From DASWJZ01 sp964440525 (lineage in GTDB: Bacteria > Pseudomonadota > Alphaproteobacteria > Rhizobiales > Afifellaceae), in contig CAYTTC010000007.1 of assembly GCA_964440525.1 (NCBI GenBank), positions 1 through 64,000 on the forward strand: a DNA stretch of 64,000 nucleotides. Reading direction: 5' to 3'. Positions 1 through 6,405 of the stretch are shown here, in pieces (the first letter of the stretch is position 1; each line of letters begins with the position of its first letter). The notes under the pieces were generated by a model that was not told the DNA's origin, searched no databases, and saw only the letters and a list, made by a program, of their open reading frames with translations. The position numbers and the translations under genes are program-made.

Positions 1-475
1 GAAATGAAGGCCAAATTAGCTTAAGCGGGTGTCAACCGAACCGGCAGCAGCCCATTAATCACCAGCAAACTACCAGCAACATCGATACGCTGAAAACCCT
101 GTATTCCCTCGGCGACGAGAAGGGTCCAGACGACCCCGTTTTAGTACTGATGCAGAAAGCCCGCGACCTAGCCGATTTTAGAAACACAATTGTCCATGCG
201 TATTGGACGCGAGATAAACAAGGAACCGTGCTGGCGGTCAGATACCAGGCGCGGGGGAAATTCTCCCGTTCGCGGAAACCTTATTCTGCCGAAAGTATCC
301 AAGGCAAAGCTCGCGAAATGCACGCGACCTTTCTGAAGCTGAGCGCCATTCGGGATCATATTCACGCTGAAGCTGCGAAGAATCCCGCCTCCTAATCCTG
401 CCATCGGGGGTATTGCCGGCCTGTCTAGCCGTTTTTTTTGACACAGCGCTCTCCGTTGTCACCTATAATATTAGG
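1..475. mobile_element. right part of an IS1595-family-like element cut by the window start
   Basis: The segment ends at 475 with TATAATATTAGG, followed directly by the octamer TATACTTT. Read inward on the other strand, this end (CCTAATATTATAGGTGAC) closely matches the right end of the element at 2586-5037 (CCCAATATTATACTTGAC). I infer that an upstream element of the same group ends here and that the gene at 3-395 is its passenger. The left end and any transposase lie outside the window, so this rests on one terminal repeat and the shared octamer. Confidence 0.5.
3..395 (+). CDS. partial hypothetical protein with HEPN-like RNxxxH motif
   Basis: The frame is open from position 3, so the gene starts before the window; at least 130 residues are visible before TAA at 393-395. 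An internal ATG lies at 150. The sequence FRNTIVHAYW contains an R-N-x3-H signature typical of HEPN-type domains, which are found in RNases and in nucleotidyltransferase partners. The family assignment rests on this motif and the helical look of the flanks. The gene sits just inside the right end of an IS1595-like element and is probably a passenger. Its function is unknown. Confidence 0.55.
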   Translation, partial: NEGQISLSGCQPNRQQPINHQQTTSNIDTLKTLYSLGDEKGPDDPVLVLMQKARDLADFRNTIVHAYWTRDKQGTVLAVRYQARGKFSRSRKPYSAESIQGKAREMHATFLKLSAIRDHIHAEAAKNPAS

Positions 476-483
476 TATACTTT
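476..483. repeat. target-site octamer TATACTTT, copy 1
   Basis: This 8-bp copy lies between the end of the upstream element (475) and the left inverted repeat of the 484-2577 element. The same octamer recurs at 2578-2585 and 5038-5045. Eight base pairs is the usual IS1595-family target duplication length. Confidence 0.85.
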
Positions 484-545
484 CCCAATTCCGTAGTTGA
501 CACCACAGGCCGCAATCCCTAGATTGAGGGTCAAGGAGAGACCCG

Positions 546-1514
546 ATGGCCAAGAACATTTTCGCCGCCAAGCATTTCCACGATGAGGACGCCGCCCGCG
601 CTTGGTTTGAGACCGCCCGTTGGCCAAACGGCCCGATCTGTCCGCACTGCAAAAACTCAAAGCATTACGCGACGAAAAAGATCGGCCGGTATCGGTGCGC
701 CACAACGGGATGCCGGAAGGATTTTACCGTTATGACCGGCTCCGTCATGGAGCGCAGCCACGCCAAGCTCACTCAGTGGGCTATGGCGTTCTTTCTTGGC
801 GCTTCGAGCAAGAAGGGGTTTTCAGCCCATCAGCTTCATCGCGCGCTTGGCTGCGAATACAACACCGCATGGTTTCTCCATCATCGTGTCATGGAGGCGA
901 TGCGGCGCGGCGACCTCGATCTGCCTCCGCTTGGTGGCGAAGGCAAAGTCGTGGAAGCCGATGAGACCTACCACGGCAAGGTTGCCACGCCTCGCGTCTC
1001 TCCTGCCCGTCGTGGCATTCCTTACAAATACAAGAGCAAGGGACCGCGCGATAAGCGCACCATCATCGGGCTTGTAGAGCGTGGCGGCGAAGTTCGCATG
1101 TTCCACGTTGCGTTTGCCGACAAGGCGAGCATCAACAAAATCATCACTGAGAACATCGCAAAAGAGTCGCGGTTTCTGAGTGACGAAAGCAGGCTGTATG
1201 GGGATGCGCCGGGCATCTTCAAAGAGCACGAAACGGTGAAACACTCAGTCCGCGAATATGCACGCTACGACGAAGGATTTACGATCCACACGAACACAAT
1301 CGAGGGCGTCTTTTCGATCTTCAAGCGTGGGATGCGTGGCGTCTATCAGCACTGCTCAGAGAAGCATCTGCATCGGTATTTGGCAGAGTTCGATTTCCGC
1401 TACAACTATCGGGAGGCTCTTGGCTTTGATGATGAGTTTCGCACCATTGCTGCGATCCGCGCTGGCGAAGGCAAGCGCCTTATGTATCGAAGACCTGATC
1501 AAAAAGGACTTTAG
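546..1514 (+). CDS. IS1595-family transposase
   Basis: This 322-residue protein cuts and joins the ends of the 484-2577 element. An N-terminal zinc ribbon has Cys at about residues 32, 35, 51 and 56 (CPHC and a later C-x4-C). The DDE-like catalytic core shows EADETY (Asp139), LSDESRLYGD in the middle, and NTIEGVFSIFKR near the C terminus. The start lies about 60 bp inside the left inverted repeat, with GGAGAG just upstream. Length and motifs agree with the ISXO2-like transposase domain. It is related to, but clearly different from, the transposase at 3719-4675. Confidence 0.93.
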   Translation: MAKNIFAAKHFHDEDAARAWFETARWPNGPICPHCKNSKHYATKKIGRYRCATTGCRKDFTVMTGSVMERSHAKLTQWAMAFFLGASSKKGFSAHQLHRALGCEYNTAWFLHHRVMEAMRRGDLDLPPLGGEGKVVEADETYHGKVATPRVSPARRGIPYKYKSKGPRDKRTIIGLVERGGEVRMFHVAFADKASINKIITENIAKESRFLSDESRLYGDAPGIFKEHETVKHSVREYARYDEGFTIHTNTIEGVFSIFKRGMRGVYQHCSEKHLHRYLAEFDFRYNYREALGFDDEFRTIAAIRAGEGKRLMYRRPDQKGL

Positions 1515-1705
1515 TTTTCAGGCGAAGCGCTTTTTGCGCTGGCGGAAGAAGCACCGTCGCCTTTCTTGAGGCGGCGGGACTCACCGCTCCTCTTTGGTAT
1601 ATCCTTCAGCGGAGTTGGGGGGCCGCTGAACGCACCGTGGAGCGCAGCGCGAAGGCGGGTTTCTGATTCTTTTGCAGGTCTTTGATTGTCCGATTTCGAC
1701 GACAT
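1511..1705 (-). CDS. small hypothetical protein, IS passenger
   Basis: This 64-residue basic protein is convergent with the transposase and overlaps its stop by 4 bp. It contains RAALHGAFSGPPTPLKDIP, a pattern resembling short conserved proteins often found in alphaproteobacterial genomes; that resemblance is from memory. Its ATG shares the tetramer CATG with a possible divergent start at 1704. The C terminus is Ser/Ala-rich and looks disordered. No function can be assigned. Confidence 0.5.
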   Translation of the reverse strand: MSSKSDNQRPAKESETRLRAALHGAFSGPPTPLKDIPKRSGESRRLKKGDGASSASAKSASPEN

Positions 1706-2096
1706 GTCGCCCTCAATGGCGGTTCGGTTTCAGTCACGAGAAACTGTGCCACGCATTGACGATTCTAAGTTTACGGAACGCGATCGGCAACATGTGACTT
1801 CGATCTGGCATCTCCTGCACAGCCTGAACAGGTCTGTGACGTTCCTGAACAAGAAGGCCGGCGTCGTACCGCACGACCTACTCGGCAATCCGCGCGCGAA
1901 GAAACTTGCCCAGAGAGACGTTCTGGCAGAATTCCGATGGCTCAAGAACGCGTCTATGACGCTCGCCCTCTACGGTATGCAGATTCAGCTAATCTGGCGG
2001 GGCGAGCGAAAGACATTGCCCGATAGACCTCGATTGCCAAATCGCGGGCAGAAAAAAAGCCGCCTAAGTCGTAACCACCAACCGCAGCAGAAATAA
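1704..2096 (+). CDS. hypothetical protein, IS passenger (uncertain)
   Basis: The frame gives 130 residues from ATG 1704 (an in-frame TTG lies at 1686). The middle, with SIWHLLHSLNRSVTFLNKK and DVLAEFRWLKNASMTLALYG, reads like a helical protein. The last 45 residues are basic and Pro-rich and overlap the opposite-strand gene at 1954-2211, so the C terminus is doubtful. No family was recognised. It may be a real passenger gene or a chance frame. Confidence 0.3.
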   Translation: MSPSMAVRFQSRETVPRIDDSKFTERDRQHVTSIWHLLHSLNRSVTFLNKKAGVVPHDLLGNPRAKKLAQRDVLAEFRWLKNASMTLALYGMQIQLIWRGERKTLPDRPRLPNRGQKKSRLSRNHQPQQK

Positions 2097-2211
2097 CGTC
2101 CGTACCCTCCTCGATCATCTCGGGCGTGATTTCGATTTCTTTGCTATCGTGCCGGCTTGTCGAGGCGGGGCTACCGGTTGTGTCATGTTCAGTCAAGTGT
2201 CCAACTCCCAT
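1954..2211 (-). CDS. small hypothetical protein, IS passenger
   Basis: This 85-residue acidic protein contains EITPEMIEEGTDVISAAVGG followed by SARDLAIEVYRAM. The composition and helical pattern suggest a real protein rather than a shadow. It is read in the same direction as the gene at 2309-2533, which has a similar AKAIYRAL motif, so the two may be related or form a pair. The first 20 residues are less protein-like and the start could be further in. Function is unknown. Confidence 0.5.
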   Translation of the reverse strand: MGVGHLTEHDTTGSPASTSRHDSKEIEITPEMIEEGTDVISAAVGGYDLGGFFSARDLAIEVYRAMSFARPARLAESAYRRGRAS

Positions 2212-2308
2212 TTATGGGGCACCACCCTGACCTACTCAAAGGGCAGCGAAATGATGACTCTTGAGTTTAGCGAGGCTACGGCGCTGAAACTTGAGGCATT
2301 TAGAGACG

Positions 2309-2533
2309 CTACGTTTGATGTGTTTCGCCCTCCGCTTCCCGCAAAGCCTCGCGAACATATCGCGCCACCAGAGGCAAGCTAAACCTACCGTCTACAGCCA
2401 CTGCCTCCCAGGTCTCTAGATCGTCTTCATCGCCGTCGAGAAAAGCACTCGAATCAGCCAACCGAAGCGCGCGGTAGATCGCCTTCGCAAGTCGTCGCTC
2501 CTCGTATGTGAAATCTGCCGGCCTGTCGGTCAT
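2309..2533 (-). CDS. small hypothetical protein, IS passenger
   Basis: This 74-residue acidic protein starts 21 bp inside the right inverted repeat of the 484-2577 element. It contains YEERRLAKAIYRALRLAD and then AVDGRFSLPLVARYVREAL, a helix-rich pattern. It is probably transcribed together with the gene at 1954-2211. No domain was recognised; it is an IS passenger of unknown role. Confidence 0.5.
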   Translation of the reverse strand: MTDRPADFTYEERRLAKAIYRALRLADSSAFLDGDEDDLETWEAVAVDGRFSLPLVARYVREALREAEGETHQT

Positions 2534-2577
2534 AGGAACTATCCCTCGTAGCTTGTGGTGTCAACTACGGAATTGGG

Positions 2578-2585
2578 TATACTTT
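2578..2585. repeat. target-site octamer TATACTTT, copy 2
   Basis: This is the only sequence between the right end of the first complete element (2577) and the left end of the second (2586). The two elements therefore share a single target copy at their junction. Confidence 0.85.
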
Positions 2586-2638
2586 CCCAATATTGTATTT
2601 CGCGGACCCAAGCCGTATTTACGGCGGGGCGGTGAGTC

Positions 2639-3535
2639 GTGAACGCCGTCGAAAGGCTCGACCATGAGCCGAACGAGTTCGCTGACCTCTTGGACATCAT
2701 TATGCCCGAGGGCGTGGGGGCCATCGTCGTGGTGCGCTATGTGTACATGGACGAGAGTGGGACGCACGACGGTAGCCCCGCCTTGGCGATGGCTGGCTAT
2801 GTCTTCGAAAAGGAGCAGGCGAAGAGGTTCTCGCGCGACTGGGAGAAGGACTTAGCCCGGTTCGGCCTTCCATTCGGGCACATGACGGACTGCGCGACCG
2901 GAAACGATCACTACGCCAAATTATCGTTAGAGGAACGGATAGACTCCGGGAAGGCTCTTATTGCGCATACGCGCCACCGCTCATTGATCGGCGTGGCCAC
3001 TGCCCTGGACTATGACCGCTACAAGGAACTGTTTGGCAGAGGTCGATACGACCACGACGCATATACGTGGTGCCTTACACTCTGTGTCACCTCCATCCAC
3101 AACTGGGCGAAAGCCTCAGGCTATCGTGGGCGCTTTGCTTATATTTTCGAGGCTGGGCATCCGGCGCAGTCAGAAGCAAATAAAGTCATGAACTCGATAC
3201 GCGGAAGTAAATATGGGACTAGTTATTTTTCTCACACGTTCATTGACAAGAGGGACGCGCCCCCGCTGCAAGCGGCTGATATGCTCGCTTGGCAGTACGC
3301 CCATTATTTAAAACGGCGCAGCGAAGGGCATGAAAAGAAACGAAAGGACTTCGTCGCTTTGATGCGACCGAGAGACCAGCTCTTAGAGTTCGAAGAAAAT
3401 GCTGTGAACCAATGGCGCGTTCTTATGAATGATTTGGACCAAGAGATCCTTGAAAAGGTGCGCGAAGCATTTCCAGACGACCCAGGGGCGGTTGCTTACG
3501 TCGCCTCACAAATGAAACAGCGCACCCCGCACTGA
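2639..3535 (+). CDS. DUF3800 domain protein, IS passenger
   Basis: This 298-residue protein carries the DUF3800 signature: YMDESGTHDG near residue 36, then GYVF, an internal FEAGH and PPLQAADMLAWQ. DUF3800 proteins are thought to have an RNase H-like fold and are often near mobile or defence genes, but their activity is not established. The GTG at 2639 gives the longest form; an in-frame GTG at about 2729, just before the conserved YVYMDESG, is an alternative start. The stop abuts the stop of the convergent small gene at 3536. Confidence 0.8.
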   Translation: MNAVERLDHEPNEFADLLDIIMPEGVGAIVVVRYVYMDESGTHDGSPALAMAGYVFEKEQAKRFSRDWEKDLARFGLPFGHMTDCATGNDHYAKLSLEERIDSGKALIAHTRHRSLIGVATALDYDRYKELFGRGRYDHDAYTWCLTLCVTSIHNWAKASGYRGRFAYIFEAGHPAQSEANKVMNSIRGSKYGTSYFSHTFIDKRDAPPLQAADMLAWQYAHYLKRRSEGHEKKRKDFVALMRPRDQLLEFEENAVNQWRVLMNDLDQEILEKVREAFPDDPGAVAYVASQMKQRTPH

Positions 3536-3706
3536 TCACTTAGAGCGGGCGGGCACGATCTTCCTAAGTGCCGCCTCAAATTCTTTGCCGGTTTCATCCA
3601 CGCCGATCTCCCGAGCCTTTTCAATGAAGGCTCGGGATTGCTCGGCTTGCGTCATTTTCTTGGGAGGCGGTTTCTTAGCGCCTCCCACTTTGGGCTTCTG
3701 AGCCAA
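3536..3706 (-). CDS. small protein downstream of IS1595 transposase
   Basis: This 56-residue protein starts at TTG 3704-3706, with GAGG about 10 bp upstream. An internal ATG at 3653-3655 gives a 39-residue form, MTQAEQSRAFIEKAREIG onward. The sequence is Lys/Pro-rich, then helical and charged, ending in KIVPARSK. It starts 12 bp after the transposase stop, so the two are probably co-transcribed. Similar short proteins follow related transposases in other alphaproteobacteria, as far as I recall. The role is unknown; a transposition accessory protein is possible. Confidence 0.6.
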   Translation of the reverse strand: MAQKPKVGGAKKPPPKKMTQAEQSRAFIEKAREIGVDETGKEFEAALRKIVPARSK

Positions 3707-3718
3707 CGGGGTCCGTCC

Positions 3719-4675
3719 TCAGTTAATCGTTCGATAGGTGAGGCGCTTTCCGACGATGCCGCGTAGCGCCTGATCGGAGCGGGCCACGTCATCAACGCCA
3801 AGTGCGACACGGTTGTTATACCGAAAATCGAATTCGGCCAAATACCGATGCAGGTGCTTCTCGGCACACTGTTGATAGACGCCCTTCATGCCACGCTTGA
3901 AAATCGAGAAGAAGCCTTCAACCGAGTTGGTATGGATCGGGAAGCCGCCATCGTAGCGGACGTATTCGCCAGCCGAGTGCTTCACGGTTTCATGCTCGGC
4001 AACCATGCCGCCAGCATCGCCATAGATGCGGCTTTCGTCGGTATGCAGAAGGGCCTCGCGCGAGACGTTCTCGCCGATGATGATTGCGACGGTCGCCTTG
4101 TCGGCGTTCTCGACATGGAACGAGCGCACGTTGCCGCCGCGCTGGACCAGAGAGATGATCGCACGCTTGTTTCGGGGTCCGCCCTTGCCCTTCTTGGTGA
4201 ACGGCGCACCTTTGCGCTGCGGTGACGGCGGACGCTCAACGGCGGTTTTCCAGAGGTAGGTTTCGTCGGCCTCTACAGTGCCTCCCATCGGGGCTAGGAC
4301 GCCATCCCGCATCGCTTCCCTGATCCGGTGCGACATGAACCACGCGGTTTTGAGAGTGACGCCTAGGGTCCGGTGAAGCTGATTGGAGCTAATGCCCTTC
4401 TTGCTCGCGGTGAGAAGCGCGACCGCCTGTAGCCAGACGTGCAACGGGACGTGGCTCGCCTCGAAAACGGTGCCCACCTTCACGGTGAACTGCTTCCGGC
4501 ACTGGTAGCACTTGTAGGTGCCGATGCGGGTGCTCTTGCCCCGCATCTTGGAAAGCCGCTCGACGCCCCCGCAATGCGGGCAGACGGGGCCATTCGGCCA
4601 AACCTTCGCTTCTAGGTGTGCGTAAGCGGCTTCCTCATCGTGGAAGTGTTTTGCGGAAAGGACGGATTTGGTCAT
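3719..4675 (-). CDS. IS1595-family transposase (second element)
   Basis: This 318-residue transposase has a zinc ribbon (CPHC near residue 33, then CYQC) and catalytic motifs TVEADETYLW, HTDESRIYGD and NSVEGFFSIFKRGMKG. It resembles the transposase at 546-1514 along its length but has many substitutions. Its ATG lies 2 bp after the stop of the 97-residue gene upstream, suggesting translational coupling. It should mobilise the 2586-5037 element. Confidence 0.92.
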   Translation of the reverse strand: MTKSVLSAKHFHDEEAAYAHLEAKVWPNGPVCPHCGGVERLSKMRGKSTRIGTYKCYQCRKQFTVKVGTVFEASHVPLHVWLQAVALLTASKKGISSNQLHRTLGVTLKTAWFMSHRIREAMRDGVLAPMGGTVEADETYLWKTAVERPPSPQRKGAPFTKKGKGGPRNKRAIISLVQRGGNVRSFHVENADKATVAIIIGENVSREALLHTDESRIYGDAGGMVAEHETVKHSAGEYVRYDGGFPIHTNSVEGFFSIFKRGMKGVYQQCAEKHLHRYLAEFDFRYNNRVALGVDDVARSDQALRGIVGKRLTYRTIN

Positions 4676-4677
4676 GG

Positions 4678-4971
4678 CTAGGAGCCCTTCTTACGCACCA
4701 GTGCCTGAATGGTTTTGGGATCAAACCCGGCCGGAAGCCATTGTGGCTCGTGCTCAAGTGGAAGAATCCCATAGGATATTGAGAGGTCTTCAGCTTCGCG
4801 GACAAGGCAACCGAAGTCAGCAAAGGTCTGTGTCACGTTCAGAAACCAGACGGTTTCAGAAAAGCGCAGCGTATTTTCGGATGGCGCTACTTTGCTTGCG
4901 ATCCGGTCACTGAAGGTCTTCCAGACTTCGTTTTCCGGAAGTTTGCTGACTACGAAAAGCGCGGCTTGCAT
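4678..4971 (-). CDS. hypothetical protein upstream of IS1595 transposase
   Basis: This 97-residue protein starts MQAALFVVSKLPENEVW and continues with a hydrophobic/charged alternation ending PAGFDPKTIQALVRKKGS. The ATG at 4971 is preferred because AGGGGGGAA lies just upstream; an upstream ATG at 4998 is possible. The stop is 2 bp before the transposase start, so it forms the first gene of a three-gene IS operon. No domain was recognised; a regulatory or accessory role in transposition is only inferred from position. Confidence 0.65.
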   Translation of the reverse strand: MQAALFVVSKLPENEVWKTFSDRIASKVAPSENTLRFSETVWFLNVTQTFADFGCLVREAEDLSISYGILPLEHEPQWLPAGFDPKTIQALVRKKGS

Positions 4972-5037
4972 GGCTTCCCCCCTCACCTGACTCCTCATAT
5001 AGGAATTTTCGATGGGTCCGTCAAGTATAATATTGGG

Positions 5038-5045
5038 TATACTTT
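5038..5045. repeat. target-site octamer TATACTTT, copy 3
   Basis: This copy bounds the array on the right; chromosomal sequence (CCTACTCTTTCC) starts at 5046. It completes the series of three identical octamers. Confidence 0.85.
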
Positions 5046-5166
5046 CCTACTCTTTCCGGCTGCCTGCGCGCGCTGGTAGCCACGGCACTGCGGACGTAGA
5101 ATGGCGTTAGCTCAAGAACAACGGGCGCTGCGCGGAGCGGGTAAGCCGCGGTTTTTGGAGAGGCCG

Positions 5167-6183
5167 ATGCCTGACCCCGTGGTGAGACTGTGTCCGAAGG
5201 ACGGTAAGGAATTCGAAGGCAGGCACGCGCGTTCGAACTGGCCGCGGAACGAGGGGACGCCGCTGCACGTCGACTGGGTCGAGGCGGCGCGGGTGAATCT
5301 CTCTGCCGTGGAGCGGCGGGCGGCGACGCTGACGACGCGCCGATCGGTGAAGAAGGAATGGCAGGCGGCCTGGCTCGTCAAGGCGATCACCTTGATCGAT
5401 CTTACGACGCTTTCGGGCGACGACACGCCGGCGCGCGTCGAGCGGCTTTGCGCCAAGGCGCGCAATCCGCTCCGCCGCGATCTGGTCGAGGCGCTCGGGC
5501 TCGACCACATGCCGACGGTCGGCGCGGTCTGCGTCTATCCGACGATGGTGCGGACCGCGGTGAAGGCGCTGGCGGGGTCGGGCATCCCGGTCGCCTCGGT
5601 GGCGACCGGCTTTCCGGCAGGGCTGACGCCGCTCCCGTTGCGGCTGGAGGAAATTCGTTACGCAGTGGGCGAGGGCGCGCGCGAGATCGACATCGTGGTC
5701 ACGCGCGCGCATGTGTTGGATCAGAACTGGCCGGCGCTCTACGACGAAGTCAGCGCCATGCGCGCGGCCTGCGGCGAGGCGCATCTCAAAGCCATCCTTG
5801 CGACCGGAGACCTGAAAACGCTCCGAAACGTTTATCGCGCCAGCATGGTTGCCATGCAGGCGGGCGCGGATTTCATAAAAACCTCGACGGGCAAGGAAGA
5901 GGTGAACGCCACGCTCCCGGTGAGCCTCGTCATGGTCCGCGCCATCCGCGACTATCTCGAGCGGACCGGCGTGAAGATCGGCTTCAAGCCGGCCGGCGGC
6001 ATGAAGAGCGCGAAGGACGCGCTCTCCTGGCTCATCCTGATGAAGGAGGAGCTCGGACGCGAATGGCTCGAGCCCGACCTTTTCCGCATGGGCGCGAGCT
6101 CGATGCTGGGCGACATCGAGCGGCAGATCGAGCATTTCGTGACGGGGCGGTACTCGTCTCACATACGCCACGCGATGGCGTGA
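5167..6183 (+). CDS. deoC: deoxyribose-phosphate aldolase
   Basis: This enzyme cleaves 2-deoxyribose 5-phosphate to glyceraldehyde 3-phosphate and acetaldehyde in nucleoside catabolism. The 338-residue form starts at ATG 5167, preceded by GGAGAGG; the frame is open back to 5101 but the added part is not typical of the family. Two active-site lysine regions are visible, DFIKTSTGKE and GFKPAGGMKSAKDAL. The N-terminal extension with RRSVKKEWQAAWL and LTTLSGDDT marks the long DeoC type. The next gene encodes an aldehyde dehydrogenase that could remove the acetaldehyde. Confidence 0.93.
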   Translation: MPDPVVRLCPKDGKEFEGRHARSNWPRNEGTPLHVDWVEAARVNLSAVERRAATLTTRRSVKKEWQAAWLVKAITLIDLTTLSGDDTPARVERLCAKARNPLRRDLVEALGLDHMPTVGAVCVYPTMVRTAVKALAGSGIPVASVATGFPAGLTPLPLRLEEIRYAVGEGAREIDIVVTRAHVLDQNWPALYDEVSAMRAACGEAHLKAILATGDLKTLRNVYRASMVAMQAGADFIKTSTGKEEVNATLPVSLVMVRAIRDYLERTGVKIGFKPAGGMKSAKDALSWLILMKEELGREWLEPDLFRMGASSMLGDIERQIEHFVTGRYSSHIRHAMA

Positions 6184-6260
6184 GAGTGAAGTGTTGATGC
6201 TTCGGAGCGGGGAGTGTGGCGCTGCCTCTCCGTGTCAATCGACCGTGCCACATTCAATGT

Positions 6261-6358
6261 CGTCATGGCAGGGCTTGACCCTGCCATCCATTCCGTGACG
6301 GTCGCGATTGGCAGAAGCGCTGCGGAATGGGTGCCCGGATCAAGTCCGGGCATGACGA
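6261..6358. repeat. intergenic palindromic repeat
   Basis: The outer arms GTCATG (6262) and CATGAC are complementary. Inside are two stems, GGCAGGGCTTGACCCTGCC and TGCCCGGATCAAGTCCGGGCA. Elements of this kind are common between genes in Hyphomicrobiales and often translate as MAGLDPAIHS. It lies between deoC and the dehydrogenase gene and may act as a transcript hairpin. Confidence 0.75.
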
Positions 6359-6405
6359 CAGGAGGTATCGTGGATACTTTCTACGAAGGCCGTTGAGAGG
6401 ACAGC

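Larger units (their letters stand above)
484..2577. mobile_element. IS1595-family insertion sequence with passenger genes
   Basis: The element is 2094 bp with perfect 24-bp terminal inverted repeats at 484-507 (CCCAATTCCGTAGTTGACAC at the outer end) and 2554-2577. It is flanked on both sides by TATACTTT (476-483 and 2578-2585), matching the 8-bp duplications made by this family. It encodes a plus-strand transposase and three or four small passenger ORFs, which is common in some IS1595 subgroups. Intact ends and an intact transposase suggest recent or still possible activity. Confidence 0.9.
2586..5037. mobile_element. second IS1595-family insertion sequence with passenger genes
   Basis: The element is 2452 bp. 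Its imperfect terminal repeats (left CCCAATATTGTATTTCGCGG, right read inward CCCAATATTATACTTGACGG) match at about 20 of 25 positions. TATACTTT flanks it at 2578-2585 and 5038-5045. It holds a plus-strand DUF3800 gene and a minus-strand three-gene group: a 97-residue protein, the transposase and a 56-residue protein. The ends differ from those of the neighbouring element, so this is a distinct IS, not a duplicate. Confidence 0.85.

Noticed and set aside
476..483. TATACTTT as a promoter -10 element
   Set aside because: It recurs exactly at element junctions as a target duplication; no matching -35 sequence was seen.
2149..2382. 77-residue plus-strand frame in the first IS element
   Set aside because: It overlaps the better-looking minus-strand genes at both ends and has no family match; only the middle looks slightly protein-like.
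4668..4913. 81-residue plus-strand frame opposite the IS accessory gene
   Set aside because: The minus-strand protein has a ribosome site, coupling to the transposase and more natural composition.
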